DNA from: Sphingomonas sp. BK345
GTDB lineage: Bacteria; Pseudomonadota; Alphaproteobacteria; Sphingomonadales; Sphingomonadaceae
Direction of reading: 5' to 3'
Assembly (NCBI RefSeq): GCF_014193845.1
Contig: NZ_JACHZX010000004.1
Location: forward strand, 186,001-250,000
Length of the DNA: 64,000 nucleotides
Below are positions 36,081-45,564 of the stretch, in pieces; position 1 is the first letter of the stretch, and every line of letters starts with the position of its first letter. Under the pieces are notes generated by a model, which made no database searches, was not told the DNA's origin, and worked only from the letters and a program-made list of their open reading frames with translations. Both the position numbers and the translations under genes were made by a program.

Positions 36081-39000
36081 ATGTCCCGCATTTTCATCGA
36101 TCGGCCGATCTTCGCCTGGGTGCTCGCCATCATCGTGATGCTGGCGGGCGTCGGCGCGATCCTGTCGCTGCCGATCGCGCAATATCCAGACGTGGCGCCG
36201 CCGCAGGTATCGATCCGCGCGACCTTCCCCGGCGCCAACGCGCAGACGCTGCAGAACAGCGTCACCCAGGTGATCGAGCAGCAGCTCACCGGGATCGACG
36301 GGCTGCTCTACTTCCAGTCGAGCTCGTCGAGCCGCGGCTCGGTGACGATCACCGCGACGTTCAACAAGGGCACCGACCCGGACATCGCGCAGGTCCAGGT
36401 GCAGAACCAGGTCCAGCAGTCGCTCAGCCGGCTTCCACAGCAGGTGCAGCAGCAGGGCCTGGTGGTGCGCAAGTCCAACCCAGACTTCCTGCTGATCGTC
36501 GGCGTCTATGACGTCACCGACAAGCTGACCAACCAAGACGTCTCGGACTATCTCGTCTCGAACCTCCAGGACCCGCTCGGCCGTATCCAGGGCGTCGGCG
36601 ACACCAACGTGTTCGGCTCGCAATATGCGATGCGGGTGTGGCTCGATCCGGAGAAGCTCAACAGCTACCAGCTGATGCCCGGCGACGTCGTCACCGCCAT
36701 CACCAACCAGAACACCGAGGTCGCGGCCGGCGAGATCGGCGGCCAGCCGATGCCGTCGACGCAGATGCTCAACGCGATCGTCACCGCCCAGTCGCGGCTC
36801 CAGACGCCCGCCGAGTTCGCCAACATCATCCTCAAGACGCAGAGCAGCGGCGCCACGGTGCGGCTCGCCGACGTGGCGCGGATCGAGCTGGGCGCGGAGA
36901 GCTACAACGCGTTCAGCCGCGTCAACCGCCACCCCGGCGCGGGCATCGCGGTGCTGCTCGCCCCCGGCGCCGATGCGCTCAAGACCGCCGAGCTGGTCAA
37001 GGCGCAGGTCGCCGCCGCCGCCAAGGGCTTCCCGCCTGGGCTCGAGTACGCCTTCGCCAACGACACCACCGACTTCATCAAGCTGTCGATCGAGGAGGTG
37101 GTGAAGACGCTGATCGAGGCGATCATCCTCGTCGTCATCGTCATGTTCGTCTTCCTGCAGAGCTGGCGCGCCACGCTGGTGCCGGCGATCGCGGTCCCGG
37201 TCGTGCTGCTGGGGACGTTCGCGGTCTTCTACGTCGCGGGCTTCTCGATCAACACGCTGACGCTGTTCGGCCTCGTCCTCGCGATCGGCCTGCTGGTCGA
37301 CGACGCGATCGTCGTGGTCGAGAACGTCGAGCGGTTGATGGACGAGAATCCCGGCATGACGCCGCGCGAGGCGACGATCGAGTCGATGAAGGAGATCACC
37401 GTCGCGCTGGTCGCAATCGCGCTGGTCCTGTCCGCGGTGTTCATGCCGATGGCCTTCTTCGGCGGCTCGACCGGCGTGATCTATCGCCAGTTCTCGCTGA
37501 CGATCGTGTCGGCGATGGTGCTCTCGGTGCTGGTCGCGGTGATCCTCTCGCCCGCGCTCACCGCGACCCTGCTCAAGCAGAGCCACGACGAGAACGGCGA
37601 CCCGATCGAGCAGAGCTGGCTCGGCCGCAAGTTCCCCAAGGTGGCGCACTTCCTCGAGCGCGCGCGCGACAAGTTCAACGACACGTTCGACCGAGGCGTC
37701 GCCCGCTACGTCGCCGGCGTGCGCCGGGTGATCGATCGCAAGTGGATCTTCCTGCTGGTCTATGCCGCCACCGTGGCGCTGCTGGCGATCCTGTTCCTGC
37801 GCCTGCCGACGGGCTTCCTGCCGACCGAGGACCAGGGCAGCGCACTGGTGCAGTTCCAGCTTCCCGCCGGCGCGACACGCGCGCGCACCGAGGAGGTGCA
37901 GCACCGCGTCGAGGACTATCTCGCCGGCAGCGAGGGCAAGAACGTCACCACCATGTTCACCGTCAGTGGCGGCGGCGGCGGCGGCGTCAGCGGGCAGAAC
38001 ACGGGCCAGGGCTTCGTCAACCTGACGAACTGGGACGACCGCAAGGGCAAGGAGAATACCGCCGACGCGATCGTGGCGCGCGCCTCGGCGGCGTTCCGGG
38101 GCCTGCGCGACGCGCGCGTCTTCGCGCTGGTGCCGCCCGCGATCCGCGGCCTCGGCCAGTCGAACGGCTTCACCATGGAGCTGCAGAACACCAGCGGGAT
38201 GACCGCGGAGAAGTTCAACGACGCCAAGGACCGACTGCTCGCACTCGCCAACGCCGACCCCGCGCTCACCTCGGTGCGCCTGACCGAGCTGCCCGACGTC
38301 GGCACCCTCAAGATCGACATCGACCAGCAGAAGCTCGCCGCCTTCGGGCTGAGCCAGGCCGACGTCAACACGACGCTGTCGACCGCCTGGGGCGGCCGCT
38401 ACGTCAACGACTTCGTCGACCGCGGCCGGGTCAAGCGCGTCTACGTCCAGGGCGACGCGCCGTACCGCGCCGCCCCGACCGACCTCAACCAATGGTTCGT
38501 GCGCGGCAGTGGCGGGCAGATGGTGCCCTTCTCCGCCTTCGCGCGGATCGGCTGGAGCCAGGCGCCGGTGATCCTGTCGCGCTTCAACGGCGTGCCCTCG
38601 TTCGAATTCCAGGGCTCGGCCGCGGCCGGCAAGAGCTCGGGCGACGCGATGACGCGGATCCAGGAGCTCGCCGGGCAGATCCCGGGCACGAGCGTCTCCT
38701 GGGCCGGGCTGTCCTACCAGGAGCGGCTGTCCTCCGGGCAGGCGCCGCTGCTCTACGGCCTGTCGATCCTCGTCGTCTTCCTCTGCCTCGCGGCGCTGTA
38801 CGAGAGCTGGTCGATCCCCTTCGCGGTGCTGCTGATCATCCCGCTCGGTCTGGTCGGCGCGATCCTGTTCACCACGCTGCGCGGGCTGATCAACGACGTG
38901 TACCTCCAGATTGGCCTGCTGACGACGATGGGGCTGGCGGCGAAGAACGCGATCCTGATGATCGAGTTCGCAGAGCAGGAGGAGAAGAAGGGCAAGCGCG

Positions 39001-39398
39001 TGATCGACGCCGCGCTCTCCGCCGCGCGCATCCGGCTCCGTCCGATCATCATGACCAGCCTCGCCTTCATCTTCGGCGTGCTGCCGCTGGCGATCTCCAC
39101 CGGCGCGGGGGCGAACAGCCGGATCGCGATCGGCACCTCGGTGATCGGCGGCATGCTGACTGCGACGGTGCTGGCGATCTTCTACATCCCGCTGTTCTTC
39201 GTTCTGGTGCGACGCGGTTTCCGCGACGGCCTCAAGGGCCTTCGCCGCGGCGCCGACCCGAGCCCGGACGAGGGCGAGGACGGGGGCGGCGGTGGTGACG
39301 GCCACGGCGGCGGCGGGGCACCCGGCGGCGAGCGCCCGCCGCAGCTGCCGCGCCCGATCGACCACCCCGCGCTGCCCGCGCCGGAGCCTGCCCGATGA
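36081..39398 (+). CDS. RND multidrug efflux pump (AcrB/MexB type)
   Basis: 1105 residues, about 50 longer than AcrB. SRIFIDRPIFAWVLAIIVML begins the HAE1-type pump; the proton-relay pair is in GLLVDDAIVVVENVERLM and the relay Lys in MGLAAKNAILMIEFAEQEE. Twelve membrane segments are present. The C-terminus carries an unusual acidic/Gly-rich tail (about residues 1055-1105, DPSPDEGEDGGGGGDGHGGG). It is a drug/proton antiporter of the inner membrane. It starts 6 bases after the adaptor gene and ends in an ATGA overlap with the outer-membrane factor. Confidence 0.95.
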   Translation: MSRIFIDRPIFAWVLAIIVMLAGVGAILSLPIAQYPDVAPPQVSIRATFPGANAQTLQNSVTQVIEQQLTGIDGLLYFQSSSSSRGSVTITATFNKGTDPDIAQVQVQNQVQQSLSRLPQQVQQQGLVVRKSNPDFLLIVGVYDVTDKLTNQDVSDYLVSNLQDPLGRIQGVGDTNVFGSQYAMRVWLDPEKLNSYQLMPGDVVTAITNQNTEVAAGEIGGQPMPSTQMLNAIVTAQSRLQTPAEFANIILKTQSSGATVRLADVARIELGAESYNAFSRVNRHPGAGIAVLLAPGADALKTAELVKAQVAAAAKGFPPGLEYAFANDTTDFIKLSIEEVVKTLIEAIILVVIVMFVFLQSWRATLVPAIAVPVVLLGTFAVFYVAGFSINTLTLFGLVLAIGLLVDDAIVVVENVERLMDENPGMTPREATIESMKEITVALVAIALVLSAVFMPMAFFGGSTGVIYRQFSLTIVSAMVLSVLVAVILSPALTATLLKQSHDENGDPIEQSWLGRKFPKVAHFLERARDKFNDTFDRGVARYVAGVRRVIDRKWIFLLVYAATVALLAILFLRLPTGFLPTEDQGSALVQFQLPAGATRARTEEVQHRVEDYLAGSEGKNVTTMFTVSGGGGGGVSGQNTGQGFVNLTNWDDRKGKENTADAIVARASAAFRGLRDARVFALVPPAIRGLGQSNGFTMELQNTSGMTAEKFNDAKDRLLALANADPALTSVRLTELPDVGTLKIDIDQQKLAAFGLSQADVNTTLSTAWGGRYVNDFVDRGRVKRVYVQGDAPYRAAPTDLNQWFVRGSGGQMVPFSAFARIGWSQAPVILSRFNGVPSFEFQGSAAAGKSSGDAMTRIQELAGQIPGTSVSWAGLSYQERLSSGQAPLLYGLSILVVFLCLAALYESWSIPFAVLLIIPLGLVGAILFTTLRGLINDVYLQIGLLTTMGLAAKNAILMIEFAEQEEKKGKRVIDAALSAARIRLRPIIMTSLAFIFGVLPLAISTGAGANSRIAIGTSVIGGMLTATVLAIFYIPLFFVLVRRGFRDGLKGLRRGADPSPDEGEDGGGGGDGHGGGGAPGGERPPQLPRPIDHPALPAPEPAR

Positions 39399-41008
39399 CC
39401 CGCCTCCCCGCGCTCGCCGCGCTCGCCGCCGGCACCGCGCTGGCGGGCTGCTCGCTCGCGCCGACCTACGTCCGCCCTGCCGCGCCGGTGCCGACCTCCT
39501 GGCCCGCGGGCGACGCCTATCTCCGCCAGTCCGAAGCGCGGCTGCCGAGCGTCACCTATCGCGACATCTTCCGCGACCCTCGCTTGCAGGCGATCATCGA
39601 CCAGGCGCTCGCCAACAACCGCGACCTGCGTGTCGCGGTCGCGAACATCGAGGCGACCCGCGCGCAATACCGGATTCAGCGCGCCGACCTCTTTCCCCAG
39701 GTCAACGCCACCGGCGCCTACAGCTATCGCGACAGCGGCAGCAGCGGCGTGGTCACCGGTACCGACAGCGGCGGCACCGGGACGGGCGGCACCGGCACCG
39801 GCACCGGCGCGGGCGGTACCGGCACTGGGACGGGCGGCACGGGAACGGGCACCGGCGGAACGGGAACGGGCACCGGCGTGACCACCGTCTCCTCGGCGCG
39901 GAGTACGTTCCAGGCGCAGCTCGGCGTCACCGCCTTCGAGATCGACCTGTTCGGCCGGGTCCGCTCGCTCACCAGCGCGGCGCTGTCGCGCTATTTCGCG
40001 CAGGAGGCGGCGGCGCGTGCCACGCGGCTGACTTTGGTGGGCGACATCGCCAACGCCTGGCTCGCCTACGCCGCCGACCGCAGCCTGCTCGCCGTCGCGC
40101 AGCAGACCGCCGAGGCGGCGCGCGCGAGCGTGAAGCTGACCGACGCGCGCCTGCGCGGCGGGGTGGCGCCGCGCACCGACCTGCGCCAGGCGCAGCAGAT
40201 CCTCGCCACCGCCGAGGCCGATCTCGCGCAGCAGACAACGCTGCTCGCACAGGACGTCAATGCGCTCCAGCTGCTCGTCGGCGCGCCGGTCGACCCGGCA
40301 CTGCTGCCGGGCTCGATCGAGCAGGCGGCGGCGACGATCGGTGAGCTGCCCGCCGGGATCGACTCCGGCGTGCTGCTGCGCCGCCCCGACGTGGTGCAGG
40401 CGGAATATGCGCTGCGCGCCTACAACGCCGAGATCGGCGCGGCGCGCGCCGAGCTGTTCCCGCGCATCTCGCTCACCGGGCTGGTCGGCTTCGCCAGCAC
40501 CGCGCTGCGCACGCTCTTCAACAGCGGCTCGTTCAACTATTCGGTCGCGCCCAACGCCAGCTATCCCATCTTCCGCGCCGGGGCGGGCCGCGCCGGGGTC
40601 GCCTTTAGCGTGGCGCAGCGCGACGCCGCGCTGGCGAGCTATGAGCAGACGATCCAGACCGCCTTCCAGGAAGTGTCGGACGCGCTGGCGCGGCGCGGCA
40701 CGATCACCGAGCAGCTCGCCGCCAACCGCCGCTTCTTCGAGGCGGCGCAGGACACGCTCAACCTTACCAACGCGCGCTACCGCGGCGGCATCGATACCTT
40801 CCTCTCGTCGCTCGACGCGCAGCGGCAGCTCTATTCCGCGCAGCAGATCCTGGTGCAGACCCAGCTGACCCGCGCGACCAACCTGGTGACGCTGTACCGC
40901 ACCCTCGGCGGCGACTCGCTGCTCGACGCCACACCGCAGGGCCCGCTCACCGCGACGGGCGGCGAGCCGGATGCGGCCGGCGTCCGCGCGCCGGCCGCGG
41001 CGCGGTAG
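39395..41008 (+). CDS. Outer-membrane efflux factor (NodT/OprM type) with Gly-Thr repeat insert
   Basis: 537 residues. A lipoprotein signal (LAAGTALAGCSLAPTYVRP) is followed by the NodT-type start; the TolC-fold repeats appear in NRDLRVAVANIEATRAQYRI and RYRGGIDTFLSSLDAQRQLYSA. Between them, at about residues 120-162, lies a Gly/Thr-only tract (repeating GGTGTGTG) at nucleotides 39755-39880. The insertion follows the first helix pair, where the surface-exposed beta strand would be, so it may form an extracellular loop. The gene completes the tripartite pump operon. Confidence 0.92.
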   Translation: MTRLPALAALAAGTALAGCSLAPTYVRPAAPVPTSWPAGDAYLRQSEARLPSVTYRDIFRDPRLQAIIDQALANNRDLRVAVANIEATRAQYRIQRADLFPQVNATGAYSYRDSGSSGVVTGTDSGGTGTGGTGTGTGAGGTGTGTGGTGTGTGGTGTGTGVTTVSSARSTFQAQLGVTAFEIDLFGRVRSLTSAALSRYFAQEAAARATRLTLVGDIANAWLAYAADRSLLAVAQQTAEAARASVKLTDARLRGGVAPRTDLRQAQQILATAEADLAQQTTLLAQDVNALQLLVGAPVDPALLPGSIEQAAATIGELPAGIDSGVLLRRPDVVQAEYALRAYNAEIGAARAELFPRISLTGLVGFASTALRTLFNSGSFNYSVAPNASYPIFRAGAGRAGVAFSVAQRDAALASYEQTIQTAFQEVSDALARRGTITEQLAANRRFFEAAQDTLNLTNARYRGGIDTFLSSLDAQRQLYSAQQILVQTQLTRATNLVTLYRTLGGDSLLDATPQGPLTATGGEPDAAGVRAPAAAR

Positions 41009-41044
41009 GGATTAGAACCGCATGCCACGCTGGGCCGCGCTCCC

Positions 41045-41485
41045 CTACTCCTCCCGCTTCGGCTCTTCGCTCTTCTCGGCCGGCCGGATGGCCTCACGGC
41101 CGAACTGCATGATCAGTTGCCCGATCTCGCGCGCCTGTTCCATCGAGCGCTGGCCCTGTTCGCGAAGGTACTCGCCCTGGATCCGCATGACCTCGGTGAG
41201 GTCGCGCGCGCCCGTGGCGGAGCGCAGCGCGGCGAAGGCCTCGCGCGCGTTCGCCTCCGCCTGGTCGATGATCGTCGTCCCCAGCGCCGAGCCGTTCTGC
41301 GCGACCCGCTCGCCCGAGGCGCGCATCGCCTCGCCCGCACGGCGCGCCGGATCGACGACATGCTCGTTGAAGGCGTCGCGCATCCGCTCGGCACCGCGCC
41401 ATGCCGCGTCGGGCGAGCCTCCGCCGAGCGAACCGGTGCCGCCCTCGCCTGCTTTGCCCGCGCCGTCCTCGCTCGAGTCACTCAT
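41045..41485 (-). CDS. Phasin family protein
   Basis: 146 residues. After a disordered Gly-rich N-terminus (1-30), long amphipathic helices (VVDPARRAGEAMRASGERVA, ANAREAFAALRSATGARDLT, EVMRIQGEYLREQGQRSMEQ) match the phasin pattern with the FGREAIRP end. Phasins coat polyhydroxyalkanoate granules. AGGAGAG lies just upstream of the ATG. No PHA synthase is in this window. Confidence 0.8.
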   Translation of the reverse strand: MSDSSEDGAGKAGEGGTGSLGGGSPDAAWRGAERMRDAFNEHVVDPARRAGEAMRASGERVAQNGSALGTTIIDQAEANAREAFAALRSATGARDLTEVMRIQGEYLREQGQRSMEQAREIGQLIMQFGREAIRPAEKSEEPKREE

Positions 41486-41610
41486 GCTCGCTCTCCTGTG
41501 CCGGCGGCCTCGTACGAGCGTGATCGCACCGTCTCGGGTCGCCTCAATGGCTCAACGCTGGACTCGTGGGCTGGATGCGCGGGCAGCGGGAGCGTAGAGG
41601 GAGGCTTCCA

Positions 41611-42159
41611 ATGGAGCCTAGAATGTCCACTGTCTCGCTGCTGATTCCCCTGCTCGTTGCTGCGGCGCCGATCGCGCAGGCGCCAGGGGCGGAGCCGAAC
41701 ACCGATCAGCGCTGCACCGTGACTCGGCCGCCGCTCCCCGCCGGCATGACCGGTTGGGCACGCCGCGCGCCGCTCGCCGCCGGGACGAGTACGCGCAGCG
41801 CGCCGGTGATCGTGGTCGGCCACGGCGCCGACCTGCGGCTCGCCCCGGTCGAGCAGGTCACCCCGGCGGTGGCGCCGCAGCGCGAGCCCGACATGGGCGA
41901 GACCGCCGGCCTCGCCTTGTTCCAGGTCGCGCGCCCCGGCACCTATCGTGTCGCGCTGGGTGACGCCGCATGGATCGACGTGGTGCGTGCCGGCCGCGCG
42001 CTGGCGGCGAGCGCCCACGGGCACGGCCCGGCCTGTTCGGGCATCCGCAAGATGGTCGATTTCCAGCTCGAGCCGGGCCGCTATGTCCTCCAGCTGAGCG
42101 GGACCAAGGCGTCATCGCTGCCCGTGATGATCGCGCGCGCGCGGCGGGTGGCGGCATGA
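41611..42159 (+). CDS. Exported hypothetical protein
   Basis: 182 residues, not recognised. A signal peptide (MSTVSLLIPLLVAAAPIAQA near the start) leads into a compact beta-rich protein (GTYRVALGDAAWIDVVRAGR, LEPGRYVLQLSGTKASSLPV) with two cysteines (DQRCTV, GPACSG). The ATG at 41611 is chosen for the GGGAGG 6-7 bases upstream; ATG 41623 is also possible. It overlaps the cyclophilin gene by ATGA, so the two periplasmic proteins are made together. Confidence 0.7.
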   Translation: MEPRMSTVSLLIPLLVAAAPIAQAPGAEPNTDQRCTVTRPPLPAGMTGWARRAPLAAGTSTRSAPVIVVGHGADLRLAPVEQVTPAVAPQREPDMGETAGLALFQVARPGTYRVALGDAAWIDVVRAGRALAASAHGHGPACSGIRKMVDFQLEPGRYVLQLSGTKASSLPVMIARARRVAA

Positions 42160-42800
42160 TCGCCGCGCTGTCGCTGCTGCTCGCCGCGCAGGCCGCGCCG
42201 ACGACGTCAGCCGGCGCTCCGCCGCAGTCGCCTGCCGCCCCCCCCACGACGCAGGCGCCTGCTCCGATTCCTGCTCCCGATGCCGCCGCGCTCACCCGCG
42301 TGCGCCTCAGCACCGAGGCCGGCGATATCCTCGTCGGCGTCGACACCCAGGCCGCGCCGATCACCGCCGGCAATTTCCTGCGCTACGTCGACCAGCACAA
42401 GCTCGACGGCATCGGCTTCTACCGCGCGGTCAAGGTGGCGGACGGCTACGGCCTCGCGCAGTTCGGCACGCGCAACGATCCCAAGCGCACGCTGCCGCCG
42501 ATCAAGCACGAGCCGACCACGCTCACCAAGCTGAGCCACCGCGACGGCACGCTGTCTATGGCGATGGCCACGCCCGGCACCGCCGCGGGCGACTTCTTCA
42601 TCACCGTCGGCGACCTGAGCTCGATGGACGCCACCGCCGATAATCCCGGCTTCGCCGCCTTCGGCCGCGTGCTGGAGGGGATGGACGTGGTGCGCCGCAT
42701 CCTCGTCGCGCCGACCTCGCCGACGCTGGGCGAGGGCGTGATGAAGGGGCAGATGCTCGCGCCCGTGATCAAGATCACCGCGGCGCGACGCGTCGACTAG
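42156..42800 (+). CDS. Cyclophilin-type peptidyl-prolyl cis-trans isomerase, exported
   Basis: 214 residues. A short signal peptide (MIAALSLLLAAQAAP) and a Pro/Ala-rich spacer (to about residue 44) precede the cyclophilin core: VRLSTEAGDILVGVDTQAAP, TAGNFLRYVDQHKLDGIGFY, GTLSMAMATPGTAAGDFFIT and AFGRVLEGMDVVRRI. The active-site Arg seen as FHRxI in the family is replaced by FYRAVK, which is still accepted in bacterial PpiA. It folds periplasmic proteins. Start is in an ATGA overlap with the upstream exported protein. Confidence 0.88.
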   Translation: MIAALSLLLAAQAAPTTSAGAPPQSPAAPPTTQAPAPIPAPDAAALTRVRLSTEAGDILVGVDTQAAPITAGNFLRYVDQHKLDGIGFYRAVKVADGYGLAQFGTRNDPKRTLPPIKHEPTTLTKLSHRDGTLSMAMATPGTAAGDFFITVGDLSSMDATADNPGFAAFGRVLEGMDVVRRILVAPTSPTLGEGVMKGQMLAPVIKITAARRVD

Positions 42801-42843
42801 CGCCGCTCGAGGGACTACATCGGGGCGAGAAGGAGTGTTTCCG

Positions 42844-44079
42844 ATGTCCCCACCGCTCGACTCGCCCACCGACTGGCCCGCGCTCGGCACCGAGCAGCTC
42901 GCCGACGTCATCGCGCTGCGCCGTGCCATCCATGCCGAGCCCGAGATGGGGCTGCACTGCCCGCTGACGACCGCCAAGGCCAAGGCGGCGCTCGCCGGCC
43001 TGCCGCTCGAGATCCACGACAGCACGCGGACCACCGGCTTCGTCGCGATCCTGCGCGGCGGCCGGAGCGACGGTGGCGCCGGCTCGAACGCGCGCACGGT
43101 GCTGCTGCGCGGCGACATGGACGCGCTGCCGATCAGCGAGGAGACCGGCCTGCCCTTCGCCTCGACGCTGCCGGGCACGATGCACGCCTGCGGCCATGAC
43201 GCGCATACCGCGATGCTGGTCGGCGCCGCCAAGGCGCTGTCGGCGCGACGCGACCAGCTCGCCGGCACGGTCGTCTTCATGTTCCAGCCCGGCGAGGAGG
43301 GGCATCACGGCGCGCGCGAGATGATCGCCGATGGGCTGCTCGACCGCGCCCGGCCCGACGCCGCCTTCGCGCTCCACGTCCTGCCCAACGCGCCCGCCGG
43401 CGTGTTCATCGGGCGCGAGGGAGCGCTGCTCGCCTCCACCGACACGGTGCGCGCCACGGTCCGCGGCCGCGGCGGCCATGCCGCCATGCCGCACGACGCG
43501 ATCGACCCGATCCCGGTCGCCTGCGCGATCGTCACCGCGCTCCAGCAGCATGTCGCGCGGCGCGTGCCCGTCGCCGATCCCGCGGTGCTGACAATCACGC
43601 AGATCCACGCCGGCGCGTCGCACAACATCATCCCCGACGAGGTCCAGCTCGCCGGCACGCTGCGGACGCTGTCGCCGGGCACGCGCGAGGCGATGCGCGC
43701 CGCCTTCCACCAGGTGGCGCGCGGCGTGGCGGAGGCGCACGGCTGCACCGTCGAGTCGAGCATCGACGAGGGCTATCCCGTGACGATGAACGACCCGCGC
43801 GCCACACGGCTGATGCGCACGCTGGCGCAGGAGATCGGTGGCGCGGCCGGCTGGGCGACGATGCCCGCGCCGATCATGGGCGGCGAGGACTTCAGCTACG
43901 TGCTGCGCGAGCTACCCGGCGCCATCGCTTTCGTCGGCGCGGCGGCGCCGGGCTCCACGCCCGAAACCAACCCGCCGCTCCACAACCCGCGGATGACGAT
44001 CGACGAGCAGGTCTTCGCCACCGGCGTGGCGATGCACTGCGCGCTGGCGGAGCGCTTCCTGGAGCGCGGCTTCGACTAG
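42844..44079 (+). CDS. M20 family amidohydrolase (aminoacylase/hippurate hydrolase type)
   Basis: 411 residues. LLRGDMDALPISEETGLPFA and MHACGHDAHTAMLVGAAKAL hold metal ligands, VVFMFQPGEEGHHGAREMI the catalytic Glu-Glu, and IMGGEDFSYVLRELPGAIAF the C-terminal metal ligand. The dimerisation domain is in between (about 200-310). It cleaves N-acyl amino acids. ATG 42844 is chosen (AAGGAG 8 bases upstream) over the GTG at 42835. It stands alone on the plus strand. Confidence 0.92.
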   Translation: MSPPLDSPTDWPALGTEQLADVIALRRAIHAEPEMGLHCPLTTAKAKAALAGLPLEIHDSTRTTGFVAILRGGRSDGGAGSNARTVLLRGDMDALPISEETGLPFASTLPGTMHACGHDAHTAMLVGAAKALSARRDQLAGTVVFMFQPGEEGHHGAREMIADGLLDRARPDAAFALHVLPNAPAGVFIGREGALLASTDTVRATVRGRGGHAAMPHDAIDPIPVACAIVTALQQHVARRVPVADPAVLTITQIHAGASHNIIPDEVQLAGTLRTLSPGTREAMRAAFHQVARGVAEAHGCTVESSIDEGYPVTMNDPRATRLMRTLAQEIGGAAGWATMPAPIMGGEDFSYVLRELPGAIAFVGAAAPGSTPETNPPLHNPRMTIDEQVFATGVAMHCALAERFLERGFD

Positions 44080-44383
44080 ACGGGGTCGACTCTCACGGAC
44101 TGCTTGTCGTCCTTCTCAGCGAGGGGAGATGGCGGCCCGGAGGGCTGGCGGAGGAGTGTCACACGTCGCCACTCGAGCTGCCATCGCCGCTGGCGATACC
44201 CTCCGTCGCGCTACGCGCGCCACCTTGCCGCGCAAGGGAGGATCGATTGAGTCGATCCAGCCGCCATGCCTTACCTCGCTCTTGGCGTGTCTACATGCCT
44301 ACAAGGTGGGTAGAGGCACAGTAAGCAAGAGTGAGCGCGTACCCCCTCCCGCTCGACCACCCGGCGACAGGCGGAGCGGCCGG
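44080..44383. other. Intergenic region of 304 bases, no gene seen
   Basis: No ORF here shows coding character. It contains short palindromes (for example GATCGA facing TCGATC near 44252-44268) and GC-rich stretches resembling decayed intergenic repeats. It separates two genes whose 3' ends face each other. Confidence 0.6.
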
Positions 44384-44755
44384 TCAGAGCCAGTCTGGCC
44401 TGGGCCGCAGCGGCTGGAGCACGATGTCGGCCAACGCCGAGCTACCGACCTGAAACGCGCGCTGGTAGTCGGGATCGTCGACCATCGCCTTGAAGGCGGC
44501 GCGGCGCGGATACTCCACCAGCAGCGCCGCGTCCCATCCGGTGACGTCACCGGTGGTGAGCACGGGCAGTCCCTCGCCACCGACGAGGATCCGCGCGCCA
44601 AAGCGCGCCAGGATCGGACGCGCCAGCTCCAGATACGCGGCATAGCGCTCGCGACCACCGTCGGCGGCGAAGCGCAGGAGGTTCAGCATGACGACGGGCG
44701 AGTCGTCCTCGTCGGCCAGGAAATGCGCGAACGTGTCGGGGGAGAAGGCTACCAT
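44384..44755 (-). CDS. DUF1330 family protein
   Basis: 123 residues. The ferredoxin-like dimeric alpha-beta barrel fold is suggested by DSPVVMLNLLRFAADGGRER, YAAYLELARPILARFGARIL, GWDAALLVEYPRRAAFKAMV and DDPDYQRAFQVGSSALADIV. DUF1330 proteins are often near stress or redox genes, without a known reaction. It is a single gene on the minus strand, downstream of the WYL regulator with 53 bases between. Confidence 0.85.
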   Translation of the reverse strand: MVAFSPDTFAHFLADEDDSPVVMLNLLRFAADGGRERYAAYLELARPILARFGARILVGGEGLPVLTTGDVTGWDAALLVEYPRRAAFKAMVDDPDYQRAFQVGSSALADIVLQPLRPRPDWL

Positions 44756-44808
44756 CTGGACTGTCGCTCCGATCGCGCCACCCGATACGGGCGGCCGGTG
44801 CGACGGTC

Positions 44809-45528
44809 CTAAGCAGGCGATGCGTCAGAAATTGTCAGCAGTGAGCGCCAGTCACGGTCCTGTTCGCGCCACCGCGTGAACAAGGCGTGGCGGCGGCCAG
44901 GATAGCGCTCTTCCAGTACCGCGCGCACCTCGACCCGGTCGACACGAAAATGGCGGAAGGCGGAGCGCCGCTCGCACCAGGCCGCCAGCACGCGCACCTC
45001 GTCAAAATAGACGATGGCGATCGGCCAGATCACACGCTCGGTCGGCTTGCCCTCGGCGTCGCGGTAGGCGATCGCCACCTTGCGCTGACGGCGGATCGCG
45101 TGCCGCAGCACCGCCACCTGCTCGGCATCGGCTCGTCGCGACAGCGAGGCCGCGGCGAGCAGCGCGGGCGAGGCGCCGTCCGGCATCGCGCCGCTGCCGC
45201 GCGCCGCGTCGATCTTGGCGAGCGCGCTCTCACCGGAGCGGACCAGATCGGGGTCGCCGCGCTGGCGCACCCAGCCGAGGCCGAGCGCCAGCACGTCCAG
45301 CTCCTCCTGCGTGAAGGCGAGCTGGGGCAGGAAGAAGCCGGCGCCGAGGCGGTACCCCACGCCCGCCTGCCCCTCCACCGGCGCGCCGAGCGCACGTAGC
45401 GTCTCGATGTCGCGGTAGATGCTGCGCGGCGACACGCCCAGTTCGGCCGAGAGCTCCAGCGCGGTCACCAGCAGCCGTCGCGCGCGCAGCACGCCGATCA
45501 GCTCGAACAATCGGCTCGTCCGCGACAT
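44809..45528 (-). CDS. WYL-domain transcriptional regulator (YafY/DeoR-like)
   Basis: 239 residues. An N-terminal winged helix-turn-helix (RLFELIGVLRARRLLVTALE, LGVSPRSIYRDIETLRALGA) is followed by the WYL domain (VAIAYRDAEGKPTERVIWPI, VYFDEVRVLAAWCERRSAFR, HFRVDRVEVRAVLEERY). Such proteins sense ligands or nucleic acids and usually repress nearby genes; the DUF1330 gene just downstream is the likeliest target. The stop lies 53 bases before that gene. Confidence 0.9.
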   Translation of the reverse strand: MSRTSRLFELIGVLRARRLLVTALELSAELGVSPRSIYRDIETLRALGAPVEGQAGVGYRLGAGFFLPQLAFTQEELDVLALGLGWVRQRGDPDLVRSGESALAKIDAARGSGAMPDGASPALLAAASLSRRADAEQVAVLRHAIRRQRKVAIAYRDAEGKPTERVIWPIAIVYFDEVRVLAAWCERRSAFRHFRVDRVEVRAVLEERYPGRRHALFTRWREQDRDWRSLLTISDASPA

Positions 45529-45564
45529 CGCCTCCCTCCCGCAAGGGCAGCGCCGCAGCGGCGC

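Noticed and set aside
34692..39365. A 1557-codon open frame on the minus strand opposite the efflux operon
   Set aside because: It is a shadow of high-GC codon bias: its frame mirrors the third positions of the adaptor and pump genes, the protein is mostly Arg/Ala/Gly/His/Asp repeats without a fold, and the plus strand carries unambiguous RND motifs.
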